DNA of 64,000 nucleotides. It comes from Otatea glauca (taxonomy: Eukaryota > Streptophyta > Magnoliopsida > Poales > Poaceae). The stretch is from NCBI GenBank assembly GCA_036346275.1, contig CM070713.1, forward strand, positions 70,052,382 to 70,116,381. Reading direction: 5' to 3'. Made by a program: the position numbers and the translations under genes. Positions 1 to 10,798 of this stretch are shown here, in pieces (the stretch's first letter is position 1; each line of letters begins with the position of its first letter). The notes below the pieces were generated by a model. It was given only the letters and a program-made list of their open reading frames with translations, was not told the DNA's origin and did not search any database.

Positions 1-440
1 CATTTGCGGACAATGTATTATAATTTTGAACAAACTGGGCCTGAGCAATAATTAACAGTTTACACTGAATCAGCAAACCAAAGGCCTGAGTAGTGCCAAA
101 GATGAGAGGTGCATCATCAAATCGTATATGTACGTAATTAACATTTGCCTCAACCCATGAACAAGCTATAATAACATCTGTGCAAGAACGCTTTTACCAG
201 AAAAAAGGTAGTAATTGAAACTTGGCACATACAAACATATTGCTGGTTTTTCGATCTTTATATCCAAGCCCAGTTTCTAAGTAAAAAAAATTATGGCAGA
301 CCTTATTATTATTCTCTATGCCAACCTCATAATCCAACTTCACTCATTAATTCAAATGTTATGTAAAAAGACTTTACAATTCTTTTGAATTATCTACAAC
401 CCATCTGATTATGCATGTAAACTGGAATTGTATATAAGCA
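1..440. other. no recognisable gene
   Basis: AT-rich sequence with no long frame or splice-like structure that I can support. It may be internal retrotransposon sequence or pre-existing flank. Confidence 0.4.
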
Positions 441-882
441 TCAAGTTTCACATTCTGGATTTAAATCAACTTGGGCTGCACCAAGAATATATGACCCCAT
501 GGGCAGAAAGGAGAAGACTAGGAGTACGGAAGTCTGGTCCTGGGTGGGGTAAGATGTCATAAACCAAAGGCCTGGTGTTGCATATGCATTTACATGCCCC
601 GCTGGGGTGGGTGGCCTTGCTTCTTGCTGCATCATATGACTTCCTTCCACCTCTGCTACAGCTGCAATGCTAGCAACCTCTGCAGGTCCAGCTTTGTCCA
701 CCATCGACTAAAGCATCTCCATCACTTGGCTCAAATCAGCTGAATTTTTGTTCATCTGGTCTTGAAGCTGGCTCATCTGGCCCTGCATACTAGTAGAATT
801 CTCTTCGATCTGCTGCTGCATCGAAGTCATCTCCTTCATCTCTTCTACTTCACCTACCCAAACAGCTCCGACCTCATCATCC
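441..882 (-). pseudogene. gag-like N-terminal fragment of an LTR retrotransposon
   Basis: Reading the minus strand leftward from about 882 gives a Glu/Gln/Met-rich, coiled-coil-like peptide with repeats of the type MQQQ, MQGQMSQLQDQMN. It is interrupted by an in-frame TAG at 708-710 and then continues open to 441. Composition and position, just inside a primer-binding site and LTR to the right, fit the start of a retrotransposon gag gene. The reading frame is broken and the stretch left of about 520 no longer looks gag-like, so this is a decayed or rearranged copy. I cannot assign a lineage from so short a piece. Confidence 0.45.
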
Positions 883-1096
883 GTAGGCTTTGTCCCCCTT
901 TGGCATCTCGACTCCCAAATTCACACGCCTCCCTAGTAGATTTGGAATTTTACATGGCGAGATTAAAATCCTCCCAAACCCTCATTGTTGGATAACAGAT
1001 CGGAGCCCTCTCAAGTTGGCTTAGGAATTTTACTGGAAAAAACTTGTTTTCCAACCCTCACCACTCACGAACTGCTGGTAGCCAATGATTTGTGCT

Positions 1097-1108
1097 GCTC
1101 TGATACCA
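1097..1108 (-). other. primer-binding site of minus-strand LTR element
   Basis: On the minus strand this reads TGGTATCAGAGC, the common plant LTR-retrotransposon primer-binding site complementary to initiator-Met tRNA. It lies 3 bp inside the LTR edge at 1112. Confidence 0.75.
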
Positions 1109-1111
1109 AAA

Positions 1112-1686
1112 TGTCAAGCCCCGAAGGAATCAGGACCGAACACGGCTGATTTCAGAACCGAAATTGGGGAATTTAAGGTAGAAATTGCAAGGGAAAACTA
1201 AGTAAATAACCAAACGTAAAGTAGACGTGAACTTAGGGTTTCATTTCTCAGATAGATCCCGATTACAAGCGGTGGCTGCTTGTATGGAGTGCAGAGCTGG
1301 CCAAGGGGAGGTCTTGGCGGCAAAAGATATAGGCGTTACCATTAACAGTGACGATGAAATGGTTACAAAATTCTTATCACATTAGCAAAATAAAAAGACT
1401 CAAAATTTCCCCCTTGCAATAACAAGAGCAAAGGAAGCATATATTACACAGGGTTGATAAGAGCCATTGGATCTTGTAATTACTGTGGTTGCTATGAGCC
1501 ATTGATTGGATCTTTCGCAAAAGGTTATATTTTAATCTGAACCTCAAGATGCTCATAACTCAAGAACTTGAACTGAAGCCACCCGATCCTCCTAATCGAA
1601 ACATTATCTAGCAATCTCGGCCGTTGATGTAAATTGAATACCACCACAGATAGCAGTCAGACTCGGGGAATTTTCAGATTATGACA
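1112..1686 (-). mobile_element. 5' LTR of a minus-strand LTR retrotransposon that leaves the window on the left
   Basis: The 575-bp block is bounded by TGTCA at 1112 and TGACA ending at 1686, the inverted termini expected of an LTR. A primer-binding site sits immediately inside it on the left. The body of the element therefore extends left to the window edge; the other LTR is not in view, so no TSD can be tested. Confidence 0.6.
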
Positions 1687-1714
1687 CGGCCCAAACAACT
1701 AATGGCAAAGCCCA

Positions 1715-2090
1715 GGACCGAGCGTAGCTCGGTTGGCATAGGTGCCGTGGAGGGTCTCGTCTGTTTATGTTTAAATTGACAAGGCGCGCGCTCGTTAAAA
1801 GTAAAAATAGAACAACGCATTTTTATTTCAAAAAAACTAACGTACGGAACGGTATACCATTTTACCGTCGGTGAAACCTACTATAAAACTTCTGAAACCT
1901 CTGAAATCTGCTCTGAAACTTGTAAAACATGTTATACCGTTGGAATTGTTTAACGGTATAGGGTTCAGTAGTATCTCTCTTTTTATTTTCACGCTTTAGA
2001 AATAGTGAACTCTCGGATTAATTCTTTAAGATGTATGGAATACGCATGTAATGTGTGTGGATTAGTTTCGCCTTGTAACCCTGAAGAAAC
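1715..2090 (+). mobile_element. SINE-like insertion flanked by 17-bp direct repeats
   Basis: The interval is flanked by ACTAATGGCAAAGCCCA (1698-1714) and the same sequence with one mismatch (2091-2107), a length typical of target-primed retroposition rather than DNA transposition. Near its left end is TAGCTCGGTTGG (1725-1736), close to the tRNA-type pol III A-box seen at the heads of plant SINEs. I do not see a clean B-box or terminal poly(A), so the copy is diverged or chimeric. It lies directly upstream of the first nonaspanin gene. Confidence 0.5.
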
Positions 2091-2101
2091 ACTAATGGCA
2101 A

Positions 2102-2122
2102 GGCCCAACTAAACACGGCCCA
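2102..2122 (+). promoter_or_regulatory. pair of site II-like GGCCCA motifs upstream of nonaspanin gene 1
   Basis: GGCCCA occurs at 2102-2107 and 2117-2122, 15 bp apart. TGGGCC/GGCCCA (site II) elements are common in plant promoters of growth-related genes. The first copy overlaps the right-hand 17-bp repeat of the SINE-like insertion. No TATA box is evident. Confidence 0.35.
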
Positions 2123-2287
2123 GTTAAAAAAGGGATACTCGCGAACCTTTTTGTTTTGCTCGGAGAGGGAAGTGCGAGGAGCGGAGGTGGTGGTTGGTTT
2201 GCTGCTCTGTGCTCAGTGGCTCAGTGCTGCTCACGCCGAGGAGCATCTCCTCCTCTCGCACCGGCTCCGCGGCCTCTCCCGTGCCAG

Positions 2288-2965
2288 GTCCGGATCGATC
2301 GATTCCTCTTGCTGTTTTTTTTTTTTGCGTTTCGATCTGCGGCTTGCTTCTGGCTTCTTCTAGATCTGAAGCTCCCTTAGCTCGCGGGTTCGCGGTTATG
2401 CTGTCCGTCCCTCTTGCTCGTTCGCTTGGCGGTGTAGATCTATTCGTGTGACTAGCTTCGGTGGCGCGATTTGGGAGTGGTTTCGATTCCTAGGTCCAAA
2501 TTGAGCGATGCTTGAACAAGTTGGGTAATTTTGCTGCTACTTTTTGTATATTTAGCTGGTTCTTAGTCATACCACGTAGGTTATCCACATGCATCTAATT
2601 CGAATATGTTAGGTTTAGTCAATGCATTTGGCATGCCCAATTCGGTGCAAGGCCAATGAATGGGCAGTTTCTTGAATTGCCTTTAGATAGTTTGTAGTTA
2701 CTCCTGCATGCCACTTTTGTAGTTCCCATCTGATTCGAGCTGTCTTAGCCAGCAGTTGGTGCATTTCGGTTCCTTTTCTTTGGCAGCAATTTCTATATAC
2801 TGTGAACATGGATGCTAAAAACCTGACTAAGAATTGATTTATTTGGCACCTTTGGCTGGACCTTCCTGCGATTTCAGTGTGTAATTTGTATCTGCTATTC
2901 TGCTTACGGGGAAACATCTCTATTTAGAGGAACTGTGCGTGGATGATCTTATGTTTTGGTTTCAG
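2288..2965 (+). other. 5'UTR intron of nonaspanin gene 1
   Basis: A donor at CAG|GTCCGG (2287/2288) and an acceptor at TTTCAG|GTG (2965/2966) bracket 678 bp that is T-rich towards its 3' end. The ATG at 2999 follows 34 bases later. A 5'UTR intron before an uninterrupted CDS is also predicted in the downstream paralogue, which supports the model. Transcript data were not available, so boundaries are inferred. Confidence 0.55.
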
Positions 2966-2998
2966 GTGTTACGCAAAGTTCGTCAGGAGCTGGTAATC

Positions 2999-4960
2999 AT
3001 GGCCATGGGATGGATATTCTCTGCTTTGTTAGTGGTGTTTCTAGTGTTTGCTCTCCCTTGTGAAGCGTTCTACTTGCCAGGTAGTTACATGCACACGTAC
3101 CGGCAAGGTGAGGAGATATGGGCAAAGGTGAACTCGCTCACTTCCATTGAGACAGAACTGCCCTTCAGCTACTACAGCCTCCCATACTGCCGTCCTCAGG
3201 GTGGGATAAAGAAGAGTGCTGAAAATCTGGGGGAGCTCCTGATGGGTGACCAGATTGATAATTCCCCCTATCGTTTCCATGCGAATGTCAATGAATCACT
3301 CTATCTGTGTACCACGAGCCCACTTGATGAGGGTGATGTGAAGCTCCTCAAGCAGCGAAGCCGAGACCTCTACCAGGTGAACATGATACTTGACAATCTT
3401 CCTGTGAGGAGGTTTACTGAGCAGAATGGAGTGACCATTCAGTGGACAGGCTATCCAATTGGGTATACCCCGGAAGGAAGCTCTGAGGTCTATGCCATTA
3501 ATCACCTAAAGTTTAAGGTCTTGATCCATAGGTACGAAGGAGGTAAAGTGAAGGTTGTTGGAACTGGGGAGGGAATGGAAGTGATCTCAGAGACTGACAC
3601 GGATGCGAAATCTGGCTATGAGATTGTGGGATTTGAGGTTGTCCCCTGCAGTGTGAAGCGTGATCCTGAAGCCATGTTGAAACTTACGATGTATGAAAAA
3701 GTCGATCCTTTAAACTGCCCTGTGGAGTTGGAGAAATCTCAAATGATTAGGGAGAAGGAGCAGATTACTTTTACATATGAGGTTGAATTTGTAAACAGTG
3801 ATATCAGGTGGCCATCACGGTGGGATGCATACCTGAAGATGGAGGGTGCAAAAATTCACTGGTTCTCAATTATGAACTCATTGATGGTAATACTGTTTTT
3901 GGCTGGCATTGTATTTGTCATATTCTTGCGGACGGTGAGGAGGGACTTGACTAGATATGAGGAGTTGGATAAGGAGGCCCAAGCTCAGATGAATGAAGAG
4001 CTCTCCGGGTGGAAGCTTGTCGTTGGAGATGTCTTCAGAGAGCCAACCTCATCAAAGCTGCTCTGCATCATGATTGGTGATGGGGTTCAAATTCTGGGTA
4101 TGGCAATTGTCACCATTTTCTTTGCTGCCTTTGGATTCATGTCTCCTGCATCCAGAGGAATGCTGTTGACAGGGATGATATTCCTTTATATGTTACTTGG
4201 AATTGTGGCTGGATATGCTGCTGTCAGGTTCTGGAGGACTGTAAAAGGAACTTCTGAGGGATGGAGGTCTGTCTCCTGGTCAACTGCCTGTTTCTTCCCT
4301 GGCATTGTCTTCATCGTCCTCACTGTATTAAACTTCATGCTATGGACAAGAAATAGTACTGGAGCTCTTCCCATCTCACTTTTCTTCACTCTTCTGTCCT
4401 TGTGGTTCTGCATCTCTGTGCCACTTACCCTTCTAGGTGGTTTCTTTGGCACAAGAGCCAAGCCAATAGAATTCCCTGTTCGAACCAATCAAATACCAAG
4501 AGAAATCCCTGCAAAGAATTACTCATGGCTCCTTGTATTTGGTGCTGGAACCCTACCTTTCGGAACACTCTTCATCGAGCTCTTCTTCATTTTGTCTAGT
4601 ATTTGGCTTGGAAGATTCTATTATGTGTTTGGGTTCCTCCTTGTTGTGCTCCTTTTGCTGGTTGTGGTCTGTGCTGAGGTATCTGTTGTTCTTACCTACA
4701 TGCATCTCTGTGCGGAGGACTGGAGGTGGTGGTGGAAAGCTTTCTTTGCCTCTGGAACGGTGGCACTTTATGTCTTCCTCTACTCTATCAACTACTTGGT
4801 GTTTGATCTCAGAAGCTTGAGTGGGCCAGTTTCTGCTACGCTCTACATTGGATATGCTTTCGTTGTCTCTTTTGCCATTATGCTAGCTACTGGGACTGTT
4901 GGGTTCCTGACATCGTTCTCTTTTGTCCACTACCTTTTCTCATCAGTCAAGATTGATTGA
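2999..4960 (+). CDS. Transmembrane 9 superfamily (nonaspanin/EMP70) protein, TMN11/TMN12-like
   Basis: A 653-residue nonaspanin, a Golgi/endosomal multispanning protein; family members are linked to membrane-protein sorting and Golgi retention. The ATG at 2999 is chosen because the frame upstream crosses a likely 3' splice site at 2965. Residues 1-23 form a signal peptide with likely cleavage before FYLPG. A luminal domain with conserved NSLTSIETELPF and GDQIDNSPYRF motifs runs to about residue 280, followed by nine hydrophobic segments from about residue 290 (3868 on). The protein ends SSVKID, matching the KXD/E tail motif reported for plant EMP12 as a COPI-dependent Golgi-retention signal. 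A sequon NES near residue 99 is absent from the paralogue. The coding region has no intron. Family call is firm; subgroup call is from memory of Arabidopsis TMN11/TMN12. Confidence 0.95.
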   Translation: MAMGWIFSALLVVFLVFALPCEAFYLPGSYMHTYRQGEEIWAKVNSLTSIETELPFSYYSLPYCRPQGGIKKSAENLGELLMGDQIDNSPYRFHANVNESLYLCTTSPLDEGDVKLLKQRSRDLYQVNMILDNLPVRRFTEQNGVTIQWTGYPIGYTPEGSSEVYAINHLKFKVLIHRYEGGKVKVVGTGEGMEVISETDTDAKSGYEIVGFEVVPCSVKRDPEAMLKLTMYEKVDPLNCPVELEKSQMIREKEQITFTYEVEFVNSDIRWPSRWDAYLKMEGAKIHWFSIMNSLMVILFLAGIVFVIFLRTVRRDLTRYEELDKEAQAQMNEELSGWKLVVGDVFREPTSSKLLCIMIGDGVQILGMAIVTIFFAAFGFMSPASRGMLLTGMIFLYMLLGIVAGYAAVRFWRTVKGTSEGWRSVSWSTACFFPGIVFIVLTVLNFMLWTRNSTGALPISLFFTLLSLWFCISVPLTLLGGFFGTRAKPIEFPVRTNQIPREIPAKNYSWLLVFGAGTLPFGTLFIELFFILSSIWLGRFYYVFGFLLVVLLLLVVVCAEVSVVLTYMHLCAEDWRWWWKAFFASGTVALYVFLYSINYLVFDLRSLSGPVSATLYIGYAFVVSFAIMLATGTVGFLTSFSFVHYLFSSVKID

Positions 4961-5166
4961 AGGCCTTATCTCGAAAATCTCCAAGGATGACTGTACAAAA
5001 AATCACCTTTAAGCTCAAATGCTTTGATCATGGCATCTGAACTTCTGAAGGCCCTTTACACAATTGTGCTGTTTGTTATGTAACTTATTACTGAGAGTTT
5101 TGAGAGTTGAGAATATTGTACCACGACGCAGATGGTATTTTCCAGCAGATGAGCTTTTAAGCATGT

Positions 5167-5170
<4 letters not shown>

Positions 5171-5210
<40 letters not shown>
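5171..5210 (+). repeat. (CT)n microsatellite in the 3' region of nonaspanin gene 1
   Basis: About 19-20 uninterrupted CT dinucleotides, roughly 210 bp after the stop codon, probably in or just beyond the 3'UTR. The tract is long enough to be polymorphic. Confidence 0.95.
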
Positions 5211-5212
<2 letters not shown>

Positions 5213-7859
5213 TGCAACATTTGGTTGCTGCTGCAAATGCTCTCTGGAAAACCTTGAATGTTACCATATTATTGGTGCCTTATGGAGGAGTATGTGGCTT
5301 GTTTCTTTCTTTGAGATAGGTTTGCAATTGGAGAATTATTATCTGGTGGTATAACTGATATGTGCAAAATTGTGTTTCTCATGCATTCTAGTTTGTGCTC
5401 CTATTCTGAATTATCTATTTGCCCAAGATTCCATATAGCACTACATCTAGTTATAGTTTTATAATTAGGCATGATAATTTCTATGAACCTTTTTACTTGA
5501 TCCCTTTATGACTAACTAGTGACTCATTTCAGCTTTCACTAGGTTTGCTTCTATCCAGTTATGTTCCTTTCATTAAGTTTATTCTAAAACATGTGGCAAA
5601 CATAATTCAAACATTTTGAAGTGAACTTTATTTGATGTTTTTGCGTATTGCACCATAATTCTGACGGTTCCATGTCCACATCTTCCTGGTTTTTCGCTGT
5701 TGGATAATGTCAGTCCTGAAAACATGTGTCATGTAAATGTAACTACAGTAGGCAAATCAGATGTTCAAAGATTACCGTAGTTATTTTAGTGCGTGAATCT
5801 AGAGTTTCTCAGTCTAAGCTTTGTTGTTTAGTGTTTACTCTATTTCTGCTTACCTGTGAAAAATTAAATGGTGGAACTCTCTACATGTCTGCCTGTTCCT
5901 TAAGATGATTGGATGAACATGCGAGGTTCAATTTTGGTGTCTTGAACCAAATTTCACCCACCAGCATCTATATGTGACCCCATATTGATGGAGATCCGGT
6001 CGGATTTGTTGTTAGGCTTAGGCAACTTCAGCCTTTTCTTCATTAGGCATTTTTGACCACTTTCTCATATGGCAGTTGAAACTTCATTTTGGAGGATGCT
6101 TTATTCAGTAATCAGTTGTGCTGAGTTAATGACTTAACGAAATGCCACAATTCTCTGCCTTTTTTTTTCTGGAAGCAAGTCTTTTTCCTTGCTGTTGTGT
6201 TGTTGCACATTATTCTTCCCCTTGACGTTGTGGTGTTCTTATCAGTCACAACTCACAACTGTCAAAACAAACAAAATGTACCAGAAACCTGATGTCGATG
6301 TGGATTGCTATACTTTCCCTTCTCCATCATCTTCTACAGCTCCTACCCTAGTTATTCCCTGCAGCTTCAGAATTTATCAGGTGAACAGTGAAATGTATAC
6401 ATTGTTTGTGACTGTCTCTGAGTGGTCTATGGGTTTATAATCCCATATGGCAAATTGGCATGTGCTTGTTTCTTGCTTTCGAATGCAGAAGTCCTTTCGA
6501 ATTTTTCGACAGATCTGTCTTGGTTGTTTCAATGAAAGAAGGCAGCAGTGTTCTCTCTAAGAAACGCGTCCCTTTCCGTGCTCATGCAACGCAACTCTCT
6601 CTTTTTTATTGGAATTTTTTCCTGAGATTGTTCGCCGGTTCATGTCGCGGATTCTCCACCCCACCGACCCTTCCACCAAACATGATTGTTCACTAAGAAA
6701 TGCAATAGTTTTAATGAGCGGCAGGTTGATGTAAAGTAGTAGTGTGCGAACTGGGGAAGATGTGTGATCGTGATTTCGTGAAGGCTTTTTGATTGGCCCA
6801 GAAAGGGAGTGATGGCCAAGCAAGGCATCACGACGGCCGGTTGGAGATCGCCTTTGCGTAGCTGGACCATGGAAACGCATCTGAATAATCTATGCATACA
6901 GGAGTAATAGCTCTTCTTAGGTCGTTCGCTGCACATTTCGGGTGGTTGTCGTCGTGTTTTGTAGTCAGTTTATGCCCGATTGGAGTATCTGAATACAACG
7001 ACCGTGGGGCAAGATTCGTGGTGTGATGCTGCGCAATCTGGCTCGTAACCAACATCCGCACTGTTCATGAGACATTTAGGCATTTTGTCTCCATACTCCT
7101 CTCGCCATCATTTCTCTTTATTATCATGCTGTTGTGTACTTTTTTTTAGAGGGAGAGAGGTATATGTGCTCATCTTAGTACAATAATAACCAGATAATTT
7201 TGACATGATCTGAGCCGTTGATCAGATGTCAAAACTGGTAGGCAGGCAGGCATCACGGCCACAATGCATAGCACTCTGCTTGCATGGGGCCTACGGTGCT
7301 CTCGCGGCATGAGCTTACGCAAACCAACCAACCAATCAACTCCGACTAAACCGACGGAGCGGATCTGAGCTTGACGGTCCTGTCCTGCTAGGTGGCCCAC
7401 ATGTCATTGCCTCAGTTAGGCTCCCTGCCAACCTCCCGAACCCACCCAAGTCAAACAGCGACCAAATTAGCCCAGTAATCGCACGTGTAGAGCAAGCCGA
7501 AGCTGGTCAATAGGAAACCCGGATCCCCCCAACGTGGTTCAACACCGAAACACTATTCACAAACCGACGGAATGGCCCACCACCCAACGGAAAAATGCTT
7601 ATCTTTGATATATAAATACAAGATGGTTTGATGCTCCTGGTCTCTCTTTTTCTCCGTAAGAAAAGCAGCACGCCGATATATAATCAACAAAATAAAAAGT
7701 AATCGTATCTTTCTTTTTCCATCCGCACCCGCTCCTCTGGCTAGGTTATTACCCACTCCTCCTTCGTTATGGCAACTCAAGAGTGCAATTTTATTTTTTT
7801 AAACACATGACATAATTTAATTATTTGGTTAAAAATGTGTTTATGTTGCAACGCTAGAT
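5211..7859. other. intergenic region between the two nonaspanin genes
   Basis: The first few hundred bases may be 3'UTR of the upstream gene. Beyond that I see short frames only, none with recognisable protein similarity, and no clear terminal repeats. It separates two paralogues in the same orientation. Confidence 0.5.
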
Positions 7860-7879
7860 CACTTGACTAGTATAAATTA

Positions 7880-8035
7880 GCGACAGTACGATAGAAGCCT
7901 TAGTCTTGTCGGCCAAATGAATCCGCGACTAAATAATATGTCGATCAATTCAATCTGTGGTAGAACAGACATCCGTCGCCAAATGAAATGGCGATAAAGC
8001 TTCTGTCGCCAATTAGCGGCAATAGATCTGTATAA
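7880..8035. repeat. short palindromic repeat cluster with TCGCCAAAT/ATGGCGA units
   Basis: Several copies of (T/C)GTCGCCAA and its complement TTGGCGAC or ATGGCGA are arranged as short inverted repeats, for example TCGCCAAATGAAATGGCGA. A similar cluster occurs at 32212-32345. Such arrays are typical of subterminal repeats of plant DNA transposons, but I could not find paired termini here. Confidence 0.45.
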
Positions 8036-8185
8036 TTTTGAAATGACGAGAGTGATATATTTTTGTAAAAAAAAATAATATATTATTTCTGTGAAATTAT
8101 TTAAACATTGTATTTTTTTTTTAAAAAAAAACTGCACCCCTCAGAGGAGGGAGCAGCCAGCGTGCGTGTGGGGAACTGGGGATGG

Positions 8186-8190
8186 TATAA
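8186..8190 (+). promoter_or_regulatory. possible TATA box of nonaspanin gene 2
   Basis: GGTATAAG lies about 150 bp before the predicted 5'UTR splice donor in a stretch that turns GC-rich just downstream. Position is compatible with a start site near 8215. Inferred from sequence only. Confidence 0.35.
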
Positions 8191-8337
8191 GATTGGCGGG
8201 TTCGTGCCGCGGCTCGCCCTCCTCCTCGATTTGGACGGCGAGGCGTTTACTTCTTCTTCTACTCCTCGATCTCGAGGCGCGCCTCGGGCTTCCATTCCTC
8301 GACTAGGTCGCCTTGGCCGCGCTCTTCCAGATCTGAG

Positions 8338-8785
8338 GTGCTTCCTTTCCCCTGATCCCCCCATTCCACATTCCCTTCCCCGCGTCTCGTCACGGTTGAT
8401 CTCGGTGGAGCTCGGAGCCAGCGCGTTTCGGAATTAGATTACTTCGGTTGGGTTCCTTTTGGTACGGCATGTTCTTATCTAGTGATTAGTGGTTTACCAG
8501 TAGGCGATTAAGGCGATGCAAGCCATGTTGCGATTTGGATGTTTGATGCTGACTCATCTCTATATTCGATTTGGATGGGAAGTTGTAAAATCTGTAGATT
8601 TGGATTCCTGGGTTTCTTTCTTTCGTTGATTCTGTGATACAAGGTTTCGTTGTTTGGTTCAAATTTGTCTTTAACGATATGTATTTATATTGCCATGCCC
8701 GTAAGGTTAGATCAAGGAAGAAGCGAAATAATGGCAATTTCAGGAACCAAATTGATTTGAGTTTCTTGGGTCCAATTCCTTCCAG
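8338..8785 (+). other. 5'UTR intron of nonaspanin gene 2
   Basis: Donor TGAG|GTGCTT at 8337/8338 and acceptor TTCCAG|GTCGAC at 8785/8786 enclose 448 bp. The CDS begins 42 bases after the acceptor. The layout mirrors the upstream paralogue. Confidence 0.55.
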
Positions 8786-8827
8786 GTCGACTTCTTGGCT
8801 GATCGAACACAGGGAGTTGCTGCCGCA

Positions 8828-10798
8828 ATGCTCCCCAAGAAGCCGTCGGCCCGATGGATCTCGGTTTCCCTGCTCGTCCTGGTCCTGAGCCTGCACTTCG
8901 GTGTCGACGCCTTCTACCTCCCGGGCACCTTCATGCACACCTATTCCCCCGGTGAGGCGATCTCGGCCAAGGTCAACTCGCTCACCTCCATTGAGACCGA
9001 GCTACCCTTCGGCTACTACAGCCTGCCCTACTGCAAGCCCCCAGAGGGCGTCAAGAAGAGCGCTGAGAACCTCGGCGAGATCCTCATGGGTGACCAGATT
9101 GACAACTCACCATACCGCTTCCGCGTCAACATCAATGAGGTGGTGTACCTTTGCACCACCGATCCGCTCACCAAGGAGCAGGCTGAGCTGTTCAAGAAGC
9201 GGGCACGTGATTTGTACCAAGTCAACATGGTCCTTGACAATCTGCCAGTCATGAGGTTGACTGAGCAGAATGGGATGGCTATCCAATGGACTGGGTTCCC
9301 AGTCGGGTACAATCCGACGGGGAGCAATGAGGATTATGTCATTAACCATCTAAAGTTCAGGGTCTTGGTCCATCAGTACCAGGCCCAGGGCGATGTTGTG
9401 ATCACAAGTGAGGATGGCGTTGCGATGGTTGAGTCTGATCGCAAGAGCGGATACCAGATTGTTGGTTTTGAGGTCGTGCCTTGCAGTGTGAGGCGTGATC
9501 CTGCGGCGATGTCCAAGCTCAAGATGTACGACAAGGTTGAGTCTGTGAACTGCCCTTTGGAGCTTGAGAAATCTCAGGTGATCCGTGAGAATGAGCGGAT
9601 TACATTTACCTATGAGGTTGAGTATGTCAAGAGCAACATCAAGTGGCCATCAAGGTGGGACGCATACCTTAATATGGATGGTGCCAAGGTGCACTGGTTC
9701 TCAATCATGAACTCAATGATGGTCGTCTTCTTCTTGGCCGGTATTGTGTTTGTCATATTATTGAGGACCGTCCGTAGGGATCTGACAAGGTATGAGGAGA
9801 AGGACAAGGAAGCACAAGCTCAGATGAACGAGGAGCTCTCGGGATGGAAACTTGTTGTTGGCGATGTCTTCAGAGAGCCCTGCTGCTCAAAGCTGTTATG
9901 TGTTATGGTAGCTGATGGTATCCAGATCACCGGTATGGCAGTTGTTACAATTGTGTTTTCTGCTCTGGGTTTCCTCTCACCTGCTTCCAGGGGAATGCTC
10001 TTGACTGGAATGATCATTCTCTACCTCTTCCTTGGAATTGTTGCTGGATATGTCGGTGTCCGTGTTTGGAGGACTATCAAAGGAACCTCAGAAGGATGGA
10101 AATCTGTAGCCTGGCTGACCTCCTGCTTCTTCCCTGGCATTGTCTTTGTCATCCTGACTGTGCTGAACTCCATCCTGTGGGGCAAGAAGAGCACTGGAGC
10201 TTTACCCATCTCACTGTTCTTCACCCTCCTGGCCCTGTGGTTCTGCATATCCGTGCCAGTCACACTTATCGGAGGCTTGTTCGGTACACGTGCTGCAAGC
10301 ATTGAATACCCTGTCCGTACCAACCAAATTCCACGTGAGATCCCCGAGCGCAAGTTCCCTTCATGGCTGCTTGTGCTTGGTGCGGGAACATTGCCTTTTG
10401 GCACCCTCTTCATTGAGCTATTCTTCATTCTTTCTAGCATTTGGTTGGGGAGGTTCTACTACGTCTTCGGCTTCCTGTTCATTGTCCTTTTCCTGCTGGT
10501 CATCGTCTGCGGTGAGGTTTCTCTGGTCCTAACCTACATGCATCTTTGTGTGGAGGACTGGAAGTGGTGGTGGAAAGCCTTCTTTGCTTCTGGCTCCGTT
10601 GCTTTCTATGTCTTCCTGTACTCAATCAACTACCTGGTGTTCGACCTTAGGAGCCTGAGCGGACCAGTCTCCGCAACACTCTATCTTGGCTATTCCCTTA
10701 TCATGGCTCTTGCCATCATGCTGTCTACCGGCGCTATTGGCTTCTTGCTCTCATTCTACTTCGTTCATTACCTCTTCTCATCTGTTAAGATTGACTAG
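8828..10798 (+). CDS. Transmembrane 9 superfamily (nonaspanin/EMP70) protein, TMN11/TMN12-like, second copy
   Basis: A 656-residue nonaspanin closely similar to the product of 2999-4960 along its whole length, so the two are paralogues in tandem about 3.9 kb apart. ATG at 8828 is the first ATG after the inferred splice acceptor; the upstream in-frame extension has no ATG. Residues 1-28 form a signal peptide with likely cleavage before FYLPG. The luminal domain, nine membrane segments and C-terminal SSVKID are all kept. Differences cluster in the signal peptide and in the luminal loop near residues 185-205. The first few hundred coding bases are much richer in G/C at third positions than in the upstream copy. 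The expected location is Golgi/endosome membrane. No frameshifts or missing segments. Confidence 0.95.
   Translation: MLPKKPSARWISVSLLVLVLSLHFGVDAFYLPGTFMHTYSPGEAISAKVNSLTSIETELPFGYYSLPYCKPPEGVKKSAENLGEILMGDQIDNSPYRFRVNINEVVYLCTTDPLTKEQAELFKKRARDLYQVNMVLDNLPVMRLTEQNGMAIQWTGFPVGYNPTGSNEDYVINHLKFRVLVHQYQAQGDVVITSEDGVAMVESDRKSGYQIVGFEVVPCSVRRDPAAMSKLKMYDKVESVNCPLELEKSQVIRENERITFTYEVEYVKSNIKWPSRWDAYLNMDGAKVHWFSIMNSMMVVFFLAGIVFVILLRTVRRDLTRYEEKDKEAQAQMNEELSGWKLVVGDVFREPCCSKLLCVMVADGIQITGMAVVTIVFSALGFLSPASRGMLLTGMIILYLFLGIVAGYVGVRVWRTIKGTSEGWKSVAWLTSCFFPGIVFVILTVLNSILWGKKSTGALPISLFFTLLALWFCISVPVTLIGGLFGTRAASIEYPVRTNQIPREIPERKFPSWLLVLGAGTLPFGTLFIELFFILSSIWLGRFYYVFGFLFIVLFLLVIVCGEVSLVLTYMHLCVEDWKWWWKAFFASGSVAFYVFLYSINYLVFDLRSLSGPVSATLYLGYSLIMALAIMLSTGAIGFLLSFYFVHYLFSSVKID

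Noticed and set aside
2939..2998. 20-codon N-terminal extension of nonaspanin 1 starting at an earlier ATG-like codon
   Set aside because: The extension crosses the predicted 3' splice site at 2965; the signal peptide starts at the ATG at 2999.
5015..5236. Arg/Glu repeat peptide across the CT microsatellite
   Set aside because: Translation of a simple repeat; not a gene.
8795..8827. 11-codon extension of nonaspanin 2 and a 15-codon extension of the AAP gene (33583)
   Set aside because: Both begin with TTG, not a normal plant start; the first ATGs at 8828 and 33628 fit signal peptide and leader expectations.
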